Positions 1-6,397 of a stretch of DNA of 6,726 bases are shown piece after piece. The notes beneath the pieces are model-generated. The model had not been told where the DNA came from. It saw only the letters and a program-made list of their open reading frames with translations, and ran no database searches. How positions within the stretch are numbered: the stretch's first letter is position 1; each line of letters starts with the position of its first letter. A program made the position numbers and the translations under genes. Origin of the DNA: Chloroflexota bacterium (GTDB taxonomy: Bacteria; Chloroflexota; Dehalococcoidia; SHYB01; JACPQI01); the NCBI GenBank assembly GCA_016190545.1, contig JACPQI010000060.1:1-6726 (forward strand), read 5' to 3'.

Positions 1-1
1 A

Positions 2-865
2 CGCATAGGCCGTTTGACGCAGGTGCAGATCACGACTCCCTGGCGCATCTTCATATACAACAACGTCCGGGACATGGTCGATGTGCTGCCGTTCACCAGC
101 CAACTGATCCGCAGCACCCTGGTCACGGAAGGCCAGGTCTTTGGCGACGAGCGGGTCTCGTTCCTGCTGGGAGACGACCCCTTGTTCCGCGGCGTCGTTT
201 CCCACGAACTCACCCATATGCTCGTCCACGAGGCCACGGAGCCGAACATCGGCCTGGTCCCCGTCTGGCTGAACGAAGGCTTGGCCGAGTACGGGAACAT
301 TGAACCCGGCCCAACCTATGACGCCTACCTGCAGAACGCCATCCGAAACAACAGCCTCCTCTCCATCTATGCCATGACTGGACGCGTGGGAACGCCCGAC
401 GCGGTGCTGCTCCTCTACGGCGAGGCCCGCAGTCTCGTCGCCTACCTCGTCGAGGCCCACGGCGGGCCCAAGATGGCTGAGCTGCTGCGCGCCATCAAGA
501 GCGGCACGCCCATCGACACAGCGCTCCAGCAAGTCTATGGATTCGACCGCGCCGGACTGGAGCGGCGGTGGCGGCAGGCCATCGGCGCTCCTCTCACTGA
601 CACCGCGACGCCCGCGCCAGCCCTGGCCCCCACCGTAGCGCCGGTCCCTACGCTTCCTCCGCTCGGCTCCCAACCTTCGCCCACCCCGCGCCCTCAGCCA
701 ACGGCGACGGCTGCCGCGCCGACTGCCCAACCTGACGCCACGGTTGCGCCCAAGGGCGGTGGCGGCTGCAACGCCCTTCCAAACGGCGAGGCAGACCTCT
801 CGCTCGGAGCGGCCCTGGGCTTTGTGCTCCTTGGCGCCGGCCTGCGGCTGCGCAGGCGCAGATAG
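2..865 (+). CDS. Peptidase MA-like zinc metallopeptidase, C-terminal part (5' truncated by window edge)
   Basis: Probable extracytoplasmic zinc metallopeptidase. The reading frame is open to the left edge with no stop, so the true start, and presumably a signal peptide, lies outside. A TTG at 14 is only an internal candidate. Numbering from that TTG, the gluzincin motif HELTH is at residues 64-68: two zinc-binding histidines around the catalytic glutamate. WLNEGLAEY follows at 85-93, where Glu88 is the expected third zinc ligand. This pairing is typical of the peptidase MA-like family. A short alpha-helical region follows to about 192, then a Pro/Thr/Ala-rich stalk (about 194-247). The protein ends with GGGGC (248-252), a hydrophobic stretch (about 263-277) and RLRRRR, which looks like a surface-sorting tail. 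The substrate is unknown. The gene converges on the permease gene at 1033 and has no visible functional link to it. The catalytic call is firm; the cellular role is not. Confidence 0.85.
   Translation, partial: RIGRLTQVQITTPWRIFIYNNVRDMVDVLPFTSQLIRSTLVTEGQVFGDERVSFLLGDDPLFRGVVSHELTHMLVHEATEPNIGLVPVWLNEGLAEYGNIEPGPTYDAYLQNAIRNNSLLSIYAMTGRVGTPDAVLLLYGEARSLVAYLVEAHGGPKMAELLRAIKSGTPIDTALQQVYGFDRAGLERRWRQAIGAPLTDTATPAPALAPTVAPVPTLPPLGSQPSPTPRPQPTATAAAPTAQPDATVAPKGGGGCNALPNGEADLSLGAALGFVLLGAGLRLRRRR
744..862 (+). other. Putative C-terminal sorting signal of the metallopeptidase (Gly-Cys motif, membrane segment, Arg cluster)
   Basis: The last ~40 residues carry a glycine run ending in cysteine (GGGGCNA), a short polar stretch with acidic residues, a hydrophobic segment of about 15 residues and a terminal basic cluster RLRRRR. 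This three-part order matches the plan of known C-terminal protein-sorting domains such as Synerg-CTERM and MYXO-CTERM. In these the cysteine or glycine motif is thought to be cut, and perhaps lipidated, by a dedicated membrane protease. Assignment to a named subfamily cannot be made by eye. The alternative is a plain C-terminal membrane anchor. The Pro/Thr stalk just before it fits display of the peptidase domain away from the cell surface. Confidence 0.5.
840..857 (+). other. GC-rich hairpin at the 3' end of the metallopeptidase gene
   Basis: GCCTGCG (840-846) and CGCAGGC (851-857) form a perfect 7-bp stem with a 4-base loop, ending 8 bases before the last base of the stop codon. No T-run follows, so it is not a standard intrinsic terminator. 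It lies in codons for the Leu-Arg tail and may simply reflect the GC-rich arginine codons. It could still slow exonucleases or polymerase at the gene end. Confidence 0.25.
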
Positions 866-1032
866 GGTAGCCTGTCCCACAACTCGCTCCGTGGCGTTCT
901 TCCCTCCCGTACCCTACGTTATGCCACAGATCTGGAACAGGCCGTGCGCTGCGATGTGCCGCGCAAGCCAGCAGTCAGCGGTGAGGAGCAGGTCGCCTCC
1001 TGGCGTATCGCCAGTCAGGACGGCGTAGGAGA
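866..1032. other. Convergent intergenic region without a clear terminator
   Basis: These 167 bases separate the stops of two converging genes, the plus-strand metallopeptidase and the minus-strand DppC-type permease. I see no gene here. The best structure is CTGGCG (1000-1005) paired with CGCCAG (1009-1014) around a 3-base loop, about 20 bases past the permease stop on the minus strand. No T-tract follows on either strand. A looser 7-bp inverted repeat joins TAGGGTA (863-869) and TACCCTA (910-916). Either might help bidirectional termination, but neither is a typical rho-independent terminator. Confidence 0.4.
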
Positions 1033-1998
1033 TCACTGCGTCTTGGGGTTCAGGGCGTCGTTGAGGGCGTCGCCCACAATGTTCCAGCAGAAAAGGAGCA
1101 GGCCCACCATAGCCGAGGGGATAAGGAGGAGGTAAGGGTGCACGCGCAGGACGGAGATGTGGCTTTCAGCGCTTATCATGGTCCCCAGGCTGGGGTTAGG
1201 CGGCTGGATACCCAGACCGAGGAAGCTGAGAGCCACCTCTGAGCCCGCGGCGGCGCCAAGGCCCATGGAGACGACCACGATGATCTGGCTCAACGTGTTG
1301 GGGAAGAGGTGCCGCCAGACGATATGCCAGAACCCGGCCCCTATGCTTTGGGCTGCAAGGACGAAATCCTGGCTTTTCAGCGACAAGACTTGCCCCCGCA
1401 CCAAGCGCGCCATCCCCACCCAACTCACAATCGCCAGCGCCGTGAACACAACGAGGTAGTCTGGAATGCCAGACGAGACCAGGCCCTTGATACCTGTGGC
1501 ATCCTCCAGCGAATGGAACCAGTCGATCACCCGTGGTTTGACGGTGGCGGCAAGCATGATGACAAATAACAGGCCGGGAAAGGCCAGAAAAATCTCCCCG
1601 ATTCTCATGATAACGGTGTCCACCTTGCCACCCACATAGCCGGACATGAGACCCAAGGTGATACCAAGCAACAGGCTCCCGGTGATCACGGACAGGAACG
1701 TCACGATGACAGTGGTGCGAAGGCCGTAGAGGACGCGGGTGAACTGGTCTCGGCCCAGGCGATCGGTGCCGAACCAGTGACTGGCGCTGGGGCCTTGCAG
1801 AGTCTCCTTGAAGTTCTGCTCATTGAACCCTGAGGGCGCCAGGAGCGAAGCGAAGATGCCGGCGAGGTACAGCACAGCGATAATAGCGAGACAGACAAGA
1901 GCCAAGCGACGCCGCAGGAGACGACGCAGCGCTTGACGCCACGGGCCCTCTCCTTGCTCCTGTTGTTTGATGGCGACGAGGACGTCTTGAACTGCCAT
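1033..1998 (-). CDS. ABC transporter permease, DppC/OppC family (peptide/nickel-type importer)
   Basis: Inner-membrane channel subunit of a peptide/nickel/opine-type ABC importer, 321 residues, a normal length for DppC/OppC. A cytoplasmic N-terminus rich in Arg and Gln precedes the first membrane helix (about 32-53). The family signature HWFGTDRLGRD follows at 74-84, then the core helices. The EAA-like coupling loop, which contacts the ATPase, runs about 211-234 (AAQSIGAGFWHIVWRHLFPN, with Gly220 and Pro233). The C-terminus GDALNDALNPK matches the usual family ending (GDxLRDxLDPR) loosely. The ATG at 1998 lies 8 bases after the stop of the DppB-type gene. An AGGGTG ribosome site overlaps that stop, which indicates translational coupling. 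It is the last gene of the operon: no DppD/DppF ATPase follows, only the convergent metallopeptidase gene. The substrate cannot be read from the permease. Confidence 0.95.
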   Translation of the reverse strand: MAVQDVLVAIKQQEQGEGPWRQALRRLLRRRLALVCLAIIAVLYLAGIFASLLAPSGFNEQNFKETLQGPSASHWFGTDRLGRDQFTRVLYGLRTTVIVTFLSVITGSLLLGITLGLMSGYVGGKVDTVIMRIGEIFLAFPGLLFVIMLAATVKPRVIDWFHSLEDATGIKGLVSSGIPDYLVVFTALAIVSWVGMARLVRGQVLSLKSQDFVLAAQSIGAGFWHIVWRHLFPNTLSQIIVVVSMGLGAAAGSEVALSFLGLGIQPPNPSLGTMISAESHISVLRVHPYLLLIPSAMVGLLLFCWNIVGDALNDALNPKTQ

Positions 1999-2006
1999 AC
2001 CGCACC

Positions 2007-2939
2007 CTATTGGTATCGGATTCGGGGATCGACGAAGGCATAAGCGACATCGACCAGGAGGTTAGCGACGATGAAGGCGACGGCAATGATAAGGCCCAGG
2101 GCCATGATGATGGGATAGTCTCGGCTCGTGATGGCGGACAAGGCCAACTGACCGATGCCGGGAATCCCGAAGATGGTCTCGCTGATAACGCCGCCTTCCA
2201 CCAGGCCACCCAACGAAAGGCCAATGACAGTAACCAGGGGAACCAGAGCGTTTCGCAAAATGTACCGTCGCCGCACGATGCCCTCAGGCAAGCCTTTGGC
2301 CCGGGCGGTGCGGACGTAGTCTTGGCCCAGTACGTCCAAGGTGCTGGCCCGGGTGAGCCGGGCGATGGCGGCGATGCCCGGGGTGCCGAGGGCAAGAGCG
2401 GGAATGATGATGCGCTGGTCGAAGAGGCCGCCCCACCCGGAAGCGGGAAGTAGCCCCAGCTTGGCTACGAGAAACAGCAAGAGAAACGGGGCGCTGACGA
2501 ACACCGGCACCGAACCGAAGAAAAGAGACAAGGAGATGATAGCCGAGTCCAGCCAGCTTCCCTGGTGCATGGCCGCCAACTGGCCCAGCGCTATGCCGAG
2601 GACGACGGCTAGAATCAAGGCGGCTAGGCCAAGTTGGGCTGAGACCCAGATGCGCCGCGCCACGAGAGTACCGACCCTCTGGCCGGGGAACTTGGTGATG
2701 CTTTCACCCAGGTCGCCACGCATGGTGTGCCAGACGTAGTCGCCATACTGGACGAGGAAGGGCCGATCCAAGCCGAGCTGCCTACGCAGGCGCTCTACCT
2801 GCTCAGGCGTGGCCCTGGCGCCGAGCCTGACCTGGGCCGGGTCGCCGGGGCCGTAGAAGCCCAGGGTGAAGGTGATGAAGGAGACAGCGAAGAGGACAAC
2901 CGGCAGCCACAAGAGTCGCCGTGCGATGTAGGCAAGCAA
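2007..2939 (-). CDS. ABC transporter permease, DppB/OppB family (peptide/nickel-type importer)
   Basis: Second channel subunit of the same importer, expected to pair with the DppC-type permease as a heterodimer. It has 310 residues, normal for the family. The typical N-terminus YIARRLLWLPVVLF forms the first helix, followed by the periplasmic loop with the family pattern RLRRQLGLDRPFLVQYGDYVW (about 51-70) and GDLGES (75-80). The EAA coupling loop is at about 207-234 (RTARAKGLPEGIVRRRYILRNALVP). The ending VDVAYAFVDPRIRY is the standard DppB ending. The start is TTG at 2939, chosen because AAGGGGG (2945-2951) sits 5 bases upstream and because the protein then begins exactly where family members do. 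The gene lies 37 bases after the binding-protein stop and 8 bases before the DppC-type gene, so all three are co-transcribed. Confidence 0.95.
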   Translation of the reverse strand: MLAYIARRLLWLPVVLFAVSFITFTLGFYGPGDPAQVRLGARATPEQVERLRRQLGLDRPFLVQYGDYVWHTMRGDLGESITKFPGQRVGTLVARRIWVSAQLGLAALILAVVLGIALGQLAAMHQGSWLDSAIISLSLFFGSVPVFVSAPFLLLFLVAKLGLLPASGWGGLFDQRIIIPALALGTPGIAAIARLTRASTLDVLGQDYVRTARAKGLPEGIVRRRYILRNALVPLVTVIGLSLGGLVEGGVISETIFGIPGIGQLALSAITSRDYPIIMALGLIIAVAFIVANLLVDVAYAFVDPRIRYQ

Positions 2940-2976
2940 GGCTGCCCCCTTCGGATATTCAGAGTGCTCTTAAGCC

Positions 2977-4641
2977 TTACTTTTGAATGTAGACGTCCTT
3001 GAAGCGCTCAATGACCAAGGGCGGGATGTAGTAGTTCTTGACGTAGGGCTTGACGAGAGCGTACCGCTCAGCGCCGCTGTACCAGGTCAAGATCCACGGA
3101 ACATCGTCGATAATCATCTGCTCCACCTGCTGGTACAGTTGGATGCGCTTTTGCGGGTCTTGCTCCACGCGAGCCTGGAGCAGAATGCGGTCTACCTCCG
3201 GGTTGGCGTAGTTCAGGTGGTTGTTCTCGCTCTTGCTGTAGAACAGGATGTCAAGGAAGTCGTAAGGGTCAGGGTAGTCGGCGACCCAGCCCAGGGTGAA
3301 GAAGGCGAGCCGCTTACGTTGCTCCTCCTGGAGGAAGGTGGCAAACTCTATCTGCTGGATCTCGACAGTGATGCCTAGGTTCTCTTTCCACATCTGCACA
3401 AAGGCCTCAATGTCTAGGCCGGGGCTGCCCCCGGTGCCCGTCGTAGTAAGAACGATGCGCGGCAACTTGGAGGCGGAGCCATATTTGGACTCGGCCAGAA
3501 GTTGCCGGGCCTTCTGGGGGTCGAAGGTCGGGCTCTTCACATTGGGGTTGAACCCCGGAAAGCCAGGCGGCAGGATGCCAGTTGCCGGGACCAGAAGGTT
3601 GCTCAGCACATCGCGGCTGATGGAGGCGCGGTCGATGGCATAGGCCAGGGCCTGCCGCACCTTCACGTCATCAAAGGGGGGCATGGCTACGTTCATGCCC
3701 AGATAGGCCACTTCAAACCGGACCGGGGCATCCACGCGCTCTTTGCTCAGAGGGTCGCGAGGATCGAGGACGCGGGAGAGGTCGGCGAGCCCAATGCCGG
3801 TAACGTCGATCTCACCAGCCTCATATTGGGCAATGGGTGTGCCGCCTGCTATGAGGAAAACGATCTGGTCCAAGCGCACAGGGCCGCGATAGAAGTTAGC
3901 GTTCTTTTCCAGGACCAATCGCTCTCCAAGGGCAAACTCTTTGAGTTTGAAGGGGCCGGTGCCGTTGGGCCTGAGGAACCAGGTCCTGCCACCCCGCTCC
4001 ACGTTCTCTCGGTCGACGACGAAAGCAGTCGGATAGGTAAGCTGGGCCAAGAAATAGGCCTTTGGCTCATCAATAGCAATCTCCAGAGTGAAATCGTCGA
4101 TGACCTTTACGCCGGAGACCTGCGATGCTTTGCCTGTCAGCTTGTCTCTGACCCCTACGATATCGCCGAGGTAGGTATCGGCGACGGGCGAACCGAGTCT
4201 GGGGTCTGTGGCCCGTTCGAGAGAGTACTTGAAGTCCTGGGCAGTGACTTGCTTGCCGCTGTGGAACTTAGCGTCGCGCCGGAGATGGAAGGTGTAGGCG
4301 CGGCCTCCCTGGGTCACATCCCAACGCTCGGCCAGGTCCGGGATGATTTTGATGTCGCGGTCCAGCGTCACCAGGCCGCTGAATATCTCCACGATATAGG
4401 TTGAAGAGTCCGCATCAGTAGCAAGGTGCGGGTCCAGGGTGGCCGGATCGCTGCCCAAGCGGCGAAGGATGCCGCCGCTGCCGCTGGACGTTGGCGTGGG
4501 ACTGCTGGGGGCGGCGCGCGGCGTGGCCGTGGGGGCGGGCGCGGCAGACGGGGTGGTGGGTTGTGTCTTTTCCTCCGATTTGGAGCAACCAAAGGCTGCT
4601 AGGGCAAGGAGCGCTATGAAGATGCTAAGGTATCGCTTCAT
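2977..4641 (-). CDS. ABC transporter substrate-binding lipoprotein, family 5 (DppA/OppA-like)
   Basis: Receptor of the importer: it captures a peptide, nickel chelate or similar solute outside the membrane and delivers it to the two downstream permeases. It has 554 residues from the ATG at 4641. That start is chosen over an upstream ATG at 4770 because AGGAGG (4653-4658) lies 11 bases before it and because MKRYLSIFIALLALAAFGC is then a lipoprotein signal with Cys19 as the lipid-anchored residue. A Pro/Ala/Thr/Ser linker (about 25-55) follows. The mature domain carries family hallmarks: GSDPATLDPH (63-72), AERWDVTQGGRAYTFHLRRD (104-123) with KFHSGK and TAQDFKYSLER, then GTGPFKLKEF (227-236), VRQALAYAIDR (328-338) and LGWVADYPDPYDFLD (450-464). 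The binding pocket is too variable to name a substrate. The 37 bases to the next gene hold only that gene's ribosome site. Confidence 0.95.
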   Translation of the reverse strand: MKRYLSIFIALLALAAFGCSKSEEKTQPTTPSAAPAPTATPRAAPSSPTPTSSGSGGILRRLGSDPATLDPHLATDADSSTYIVEIFSGLVTLDRDIKIIPDLAERWDVTQGGRAYTFHLRRDAKFHSGKQVTAQDFKYSLERATDPRLGSPVADTYLGDIVGVRDKLTGKASQVSGVKVIDDFTLEIAIDEPKAYFLAQLTYPTAFVVDRENVERGGRTWFLRPNGTGPFKLKEFALGERLVLEKNANFYRGPVRLDQIVFLIAGGTPIAQYEAGEIDVTGIGLADLSRVLDPRDPLSKERVDAPVRFEVAYLGMNVAMPPFDDVKVRQALAYAIDRASISRDVLSNLLVPATGILPPGFPGFNPNVKSPTFDPQKARQLLAESKYGSASKLPRIVLTTTGTGGSPGLDIEAFVQMWKENLGITVEIQQIEFATFLQEEQRKRLAFFTLGWVADYPDPYDFLDILFYSKSENNHLNYANPEVDRILLQARVEQDPQKRIQLYQQVEQMIIDDVPWILTWYSGAERYALVKPYVKNYYIPPLVIERFKDVYIQK

Positions 4642-4652
4642 TTTATGACCGT

Positions 4653-4658
4653 CCTCCT
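4653..4658 (-). promoter_or_regulatory. Ribosome binding site of the substrate-binding protein gene
   Basis: A full AGGAGG reads on the minus strand, 11 bases before the ATG at 4641. This decides the start: the open frame continues upstream through an ATG at 4770 without such a site, and the extra 43 residues would hide the lipoprotein signal peptide. Confidence 0.75.
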
Positions 4659-4691
4659 GCCAATGAACGCCAGCTACGCTAATGACCTGAT

Positions 4692-4730
4692 GGGGCTTCA
4701 TTATAACAGACGGCAAAAGGGAGCAAACGG
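4692..4730 (-). promoter_or_regulatory. Promoter of the ABC transporter operon (extended -10)
   Basis: On the minus strand a perfect TATAAT (4700-4705) is preceded by TGT, giving an extended -10 element TGTTATAAT. No good -35 hexamer is found at 16-18 bases upstream; the nearest is TTGCTC at a 15-base spacing. Extended -10 promoters commonly manage without one. Transcription would start near 4691-4696, giving a leader of about 50 bases that carries the AGGAGG site. The rest of the 148-base gap after the DUF362 stop holds a small GGCC/GGCC palindrome (4771-4782) without a T-run, so some read-through from DUF362 is possible. Confidence 0.6.
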
Positions 4731-4789
4731 ATTTCCCACCCAACGGGAGGTTCCACACTTTACATGGCATGGCCGTCCGGCCCTACCGT

Positions 4790-5911
4790 TCAGTACCCTT
4801 GGAAGAGCTTGCCCCACGGTGTCTTGAGGGCCTGCTTGACCCGCCGCCGCCCGATCAAGTTCATCCAGAAGCCATCGTAGTAGAGACGGGAGGCGATGTA
4901 GGCCCAGGGCACGATGGGGGTGCGGAGCAGGAGCCTCTCGAAAGGCTTGAGCGGTCCCCAGTAGATGAGCTTCTGGCCTCGGCTGGCGAAGGTCTCCGCC
5001 TTGCCGATGAAGCGCCAGTTCCAGCCCGAAATGTCTTCGCCGACGATGTCGATCTGGCGGGGGTCGCCGACGCCAAGGCCCATTTCATGGCCCAGGCGGA
5101 TGTACTTGAGGCTGAGGGGGTCGAAGCCCATGATCTTGGCGCCGACGGCGTCGATGGCGACGAAGTCGTCGCTGGCGAGGATGACGTTCTTGACGTGGAA
5201 GCGCATGGCGCGGGGGCCGGGGCCATCGCCGGCCAGGGTGCCGTCCATGACGGCGAAGATACCGGGGTGGACCTCCTTCTGGATGGTGAGGAGATCGCAC
5301 AGGGTCTCATGGATGACGGAGTGAGTCCAGTGCCTTTGGTGGCTGAGGAGGCCACCAAAGGCGTTCTTCATGGCCCCAGTGGTGGTGGTGAAGACGTGGG
5401 TCTTGACGGTGGGAAGCTGGATGACGTTCTTGCTCATGAACATCTCGGGGATGTGGATGCCGTCCGGGAAGACCTTGTCCAGCACCAGCATCTTGCCTTT
5501 GGGCTGGTAGCGCACCCACTTCACGTCCTCCAGGTGGACCGTCTGGAGGCCGTACCTGTCCTGCACGGGCCGGTGCTTGTTGGCGACTTCGCCTTTGCGG
5601 GCGGAGACGACCACGGTGCTGTTGTGGGCGGCGATAAGGTCTTTGTAGCCGTCGGCGATCAGTTTCTTGGCCACGCCCTCGATCTGCCAGGGGGTGGTGG
5701 AGCAGGCGGGGTACCAGTGCTGCCAGGACACGTTGACCTTGAGGATGGTGGGGGCGGTGCGCGGCAGCGCCGACTGGTAGCCAGCCATGTCCAGGAGCCG
5801 CCCATAGTCTTCAACAACCGTCTCCGGCCTGGTGAGGAGGACGGCGACCTTACTGCGCCGCGTGGTGGGCTGCGGCGTAGACTGGTGCTGGGGACGGGTC
5901 TCGATTGCCAT
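4790..5911 (-). CDS. DUF362 domain-containing protein without iron-sulfur cysteines
   Basis: A 373-residue DUF362 family protein of unknown biochemical role. Family hallmarks: an N-terminal segment with KVNVSWQHWYPACSTTPWQIEGVAK (58-82), where other members keep K-N and a Thr-x-Pro pattern; LPTVKTHVFTTTTGAMKNAFGGLL (166-189) with Lys170, His172, Lys182 and Asn183; VMDGTLAGDGPGP (221-233); and NVILASDDFVAIDAVGAKIMGFDP (242-265). Some DUF362 proteins carry a ferredoxin domain. This one has only two cysteines (Cys70, Cys205), so no 4Fe-4S cluster is likely. The C-terminal 60 residues are basic and aromatic (LIYWGPLKPFERLLLRTPIVPWAYIASRLYY) and may touch membrane. It has no signal peptide: the N-terminus is a Gln/Thr/Pro-rich tail. 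The ATG at 5911 has no Shine-Dalgarno site but a promoter box just upstream. It lies between hicAB and the transporter operon on the same strand with its own promoter, so a functional link to either is not shown. Confidence 0.85.
   Translation of the reverse strand: MAIETRPQHQSTPQPTTRRSKVAVLLTRPETVVEDYGRLLDMAGYQSALPRTAPTILKVNVSWQHWYPACSTTPWQIEGVAKKLIADGYKDLIAAHNSTVVVSARKGEVANKHRPVQDRYGLQTVHLEDVKWVRYQPKGKMLVLDKVFPDGIHIPEMFMSKNVIQLPTVKTHVFTTTTGAMKNAFGGLLSHQRHWTHSVIHETLCDLLTIQKEVHPGIFAVMDGTLAGDGPGPRAMRFHVKNVILASDDFVAIDAVGAKIMGFDPLSLKYIRLGHEMGLGVGDPRQIDIVGEDISGWNWRFIGKAETFASRGQKLIYWGPLKPFERLLLRTPIVPWAYIASRLYYDGFWMNLIGRRRVKQALKTPWGKLFQGY
5332..5362. repeat. Perfect 12-bp inverted repeat (hairpin) inside the DUF362 gene
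   Basis: GCCTTTGGTGGC (5332-5343) and GCCACCAAAGGC (5351-5362) are exact reverse complements separated by 7 bases. In the coding strand they encode the conserved Ala-Phe-Gly-Gly and the following His-Gln-Arg region (about residues 184-194). The mRNA could fold into a stable 12-bp stem there. See the findings for why this is more than expected by chance. Confidence 0.7.
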
Positions 5912-5913
5912 AG

Positions 5914-5929
5914 CAGGACTATTGTAGCA
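5914..5929 (-). promoter_or_regulatory. Promoter of the DUF362 gene, probably giving a leaderless mRNA
   Basis: Reading the minus strand, TGCTACAAT (5929 down to 5921) is an extended -10 element one base away from TGnTATAAT. Only 9 bases separate it from the ATG at 5911. Transcription should begin about 7 bases past the box, at G5914 or very near it, leaving a leader of about 3 bases. No -35 hexamer is recognisable 17 bases upstream (GCCGGG), and no Shine-Dalgarno site precedes the ATG, which agrees with a leaderless transcript. The 79-base gap (5912-5990) behind hicB otherwise shows no gene and no clear terminator. Confidence 0.5.
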
Positions 5930-5990
5930 GAGGCAGTATTACCCCCGGCCCTCGGTGTGGAGGCGGCTGTGCCCGCAGGAGCAAATACGG

Positions 5991-6200
5991 CTAGACCTCG
6001 ACGACAGTGACGGTGGTCTGAGGTTTGGGAACGGGCAGGTTGTCCTCTCGCAGGCCAGCGATGTGGAGCTTGATGGCAGCACGAATGTTGCGCTCTGCTT
6101 CCGCACGGGTCTTGCCGGTGGCGGCGCAGCCAGGGAGGTCAGGGGCGTAGGCGGAGTAGTTGCGGTTGGCTCTTTCTATAACGATAGGAAAGCGGCGCAT
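5991..6200 (-). CDS. hicB: HicB family antitoxin, short form
   Basis: Antitoxin of a type II HicAB module; it binds HicA and blocks its RNase activity. It has 69 residues. The HicB N-terminal fold is plain: FPIVIERANRNYSAYAPDLPGCAATGKTRAEAERNIRAAIKLHI, with the conserved YxAYxPDLPGC core at 15-25 and an amphipathic helix after it. The protein ends about 20 residues later (PKPQTTVTVVEV). There is therefore no room for the HTH or ribbon-helix-helix DNA-binding domain that longer HicB proteins carry. The ATG at 6200 is chosen over the upstream open frame because AAGGAG (6209-6214) is 8 bases ahead and because it overlaps the hicA stop as TAATG, the usual coupled arrangement. Toxin comes first and antitoxin second, the common hicA-hicB order. 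Confidence 0.9.
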   Translation of the reverse strand: MRRFPIVIERANRNYSAYAPDLPGCAATGKTRAEAERNIRAAIKLHIAGLREDNLPVPKPQTTVTVVEV

Positions 6201-6397
6201 TAGCGCTTCTCCTTCTTCAGTCCCGCTTGCTTCAAGATACTGTTCAGGGTTCCTACGGCCACATCGTGATTTGGATGACCCGCGATGGTGACCCGTCCCG
6301 GCTTCGATGGGTGCTTGTATTGTCGATGGCTGCCCCTGATCGCGACCAAATACCAACCGTCCGCCCTTATCAAGGTGATGATATCACGGACTTTCAA
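6200..6397 (-). CDS. hicA: HicA family mRNA interferase toxin
   Basis: Toxin of the HicAB module, a small double-stranded-RNA-binding-like RNase that cleaves mRNA when free of HicB. It has 65 residues, a normal length. KVRDIITLIRADGWYLVAIRGSHRQYKHP holds the GSH motif with the catalytic His24. The second half (GRVTIAGHPNHDVAVGTLNSILKQAGL) is typical of the family, so the toxin looks intact. The start is TTG at 6397: an in-frame TGA lies just upstream, no ATG or GTG is available, and GAGAGG is about 6 bases ahead. The weak TTG start before a strongly signalled hicB ATG would favour antitoxin over toxin. The stop overlaps the hicB start by one base. Confidence 0.9.
   Translation of the reverse strand: MKVRDIITLIRADGWYLVAIRGSHRQYKHPSKPGRVTIAGHPNHDVAVGTLNSILKQAGLKKEKR

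Noticed and set aside
1000..1014. The hairpin CTGGCG-TAT-CGCCAG as an intrinsic terminator of the transporter operon
   Set aside because: The stem is only 6 bp and neither side is followed by a T-run, so it is mentioned within the intergenic entry but not called as a terminator.
3933..3949. The 7-bp inverted repeat CAAACTC-TTT-GAGTTTG inside the binding-protein gene
   Set aside because: Stems of this length with short loops are expected a few times per window by chance, and nothing about the position is special.
3502..4404. A 300-codon open frame on the plus strand opposite the substrate-binding protein
   Set aside because: It is fully antisense to the OppA/DppA-like gene, shows no domain and has no ribosome site; it is a shadow of codon bias.
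4642..4770. An N-terminal extension of the substrate-binding protein to the ATG at 4770
   Set aside because: The extension would place the lipoprotein signal peptide inside the protein and would cover the promoter. The ATG at 4641 has AGGAGG and starts the signal peptide directly.
4769..6010. A 413-codon open frame on the plus strand opposite DUF362
   Set aside because: It lies entirely antisense to a well-recognised DUF362 gene. Its product is a low-complexity Gly/Val/Asp/Glu-rich sequence of the kind made by reading GC-rich codons backwards, with no motif.
6201..6356. A longer HicB starting at 6356
   Set aside because: The extra 52 residues are hicA read in another frame. The HicB fold begins at the ATG at 6200, with AAGGAG 8 bases ahead.
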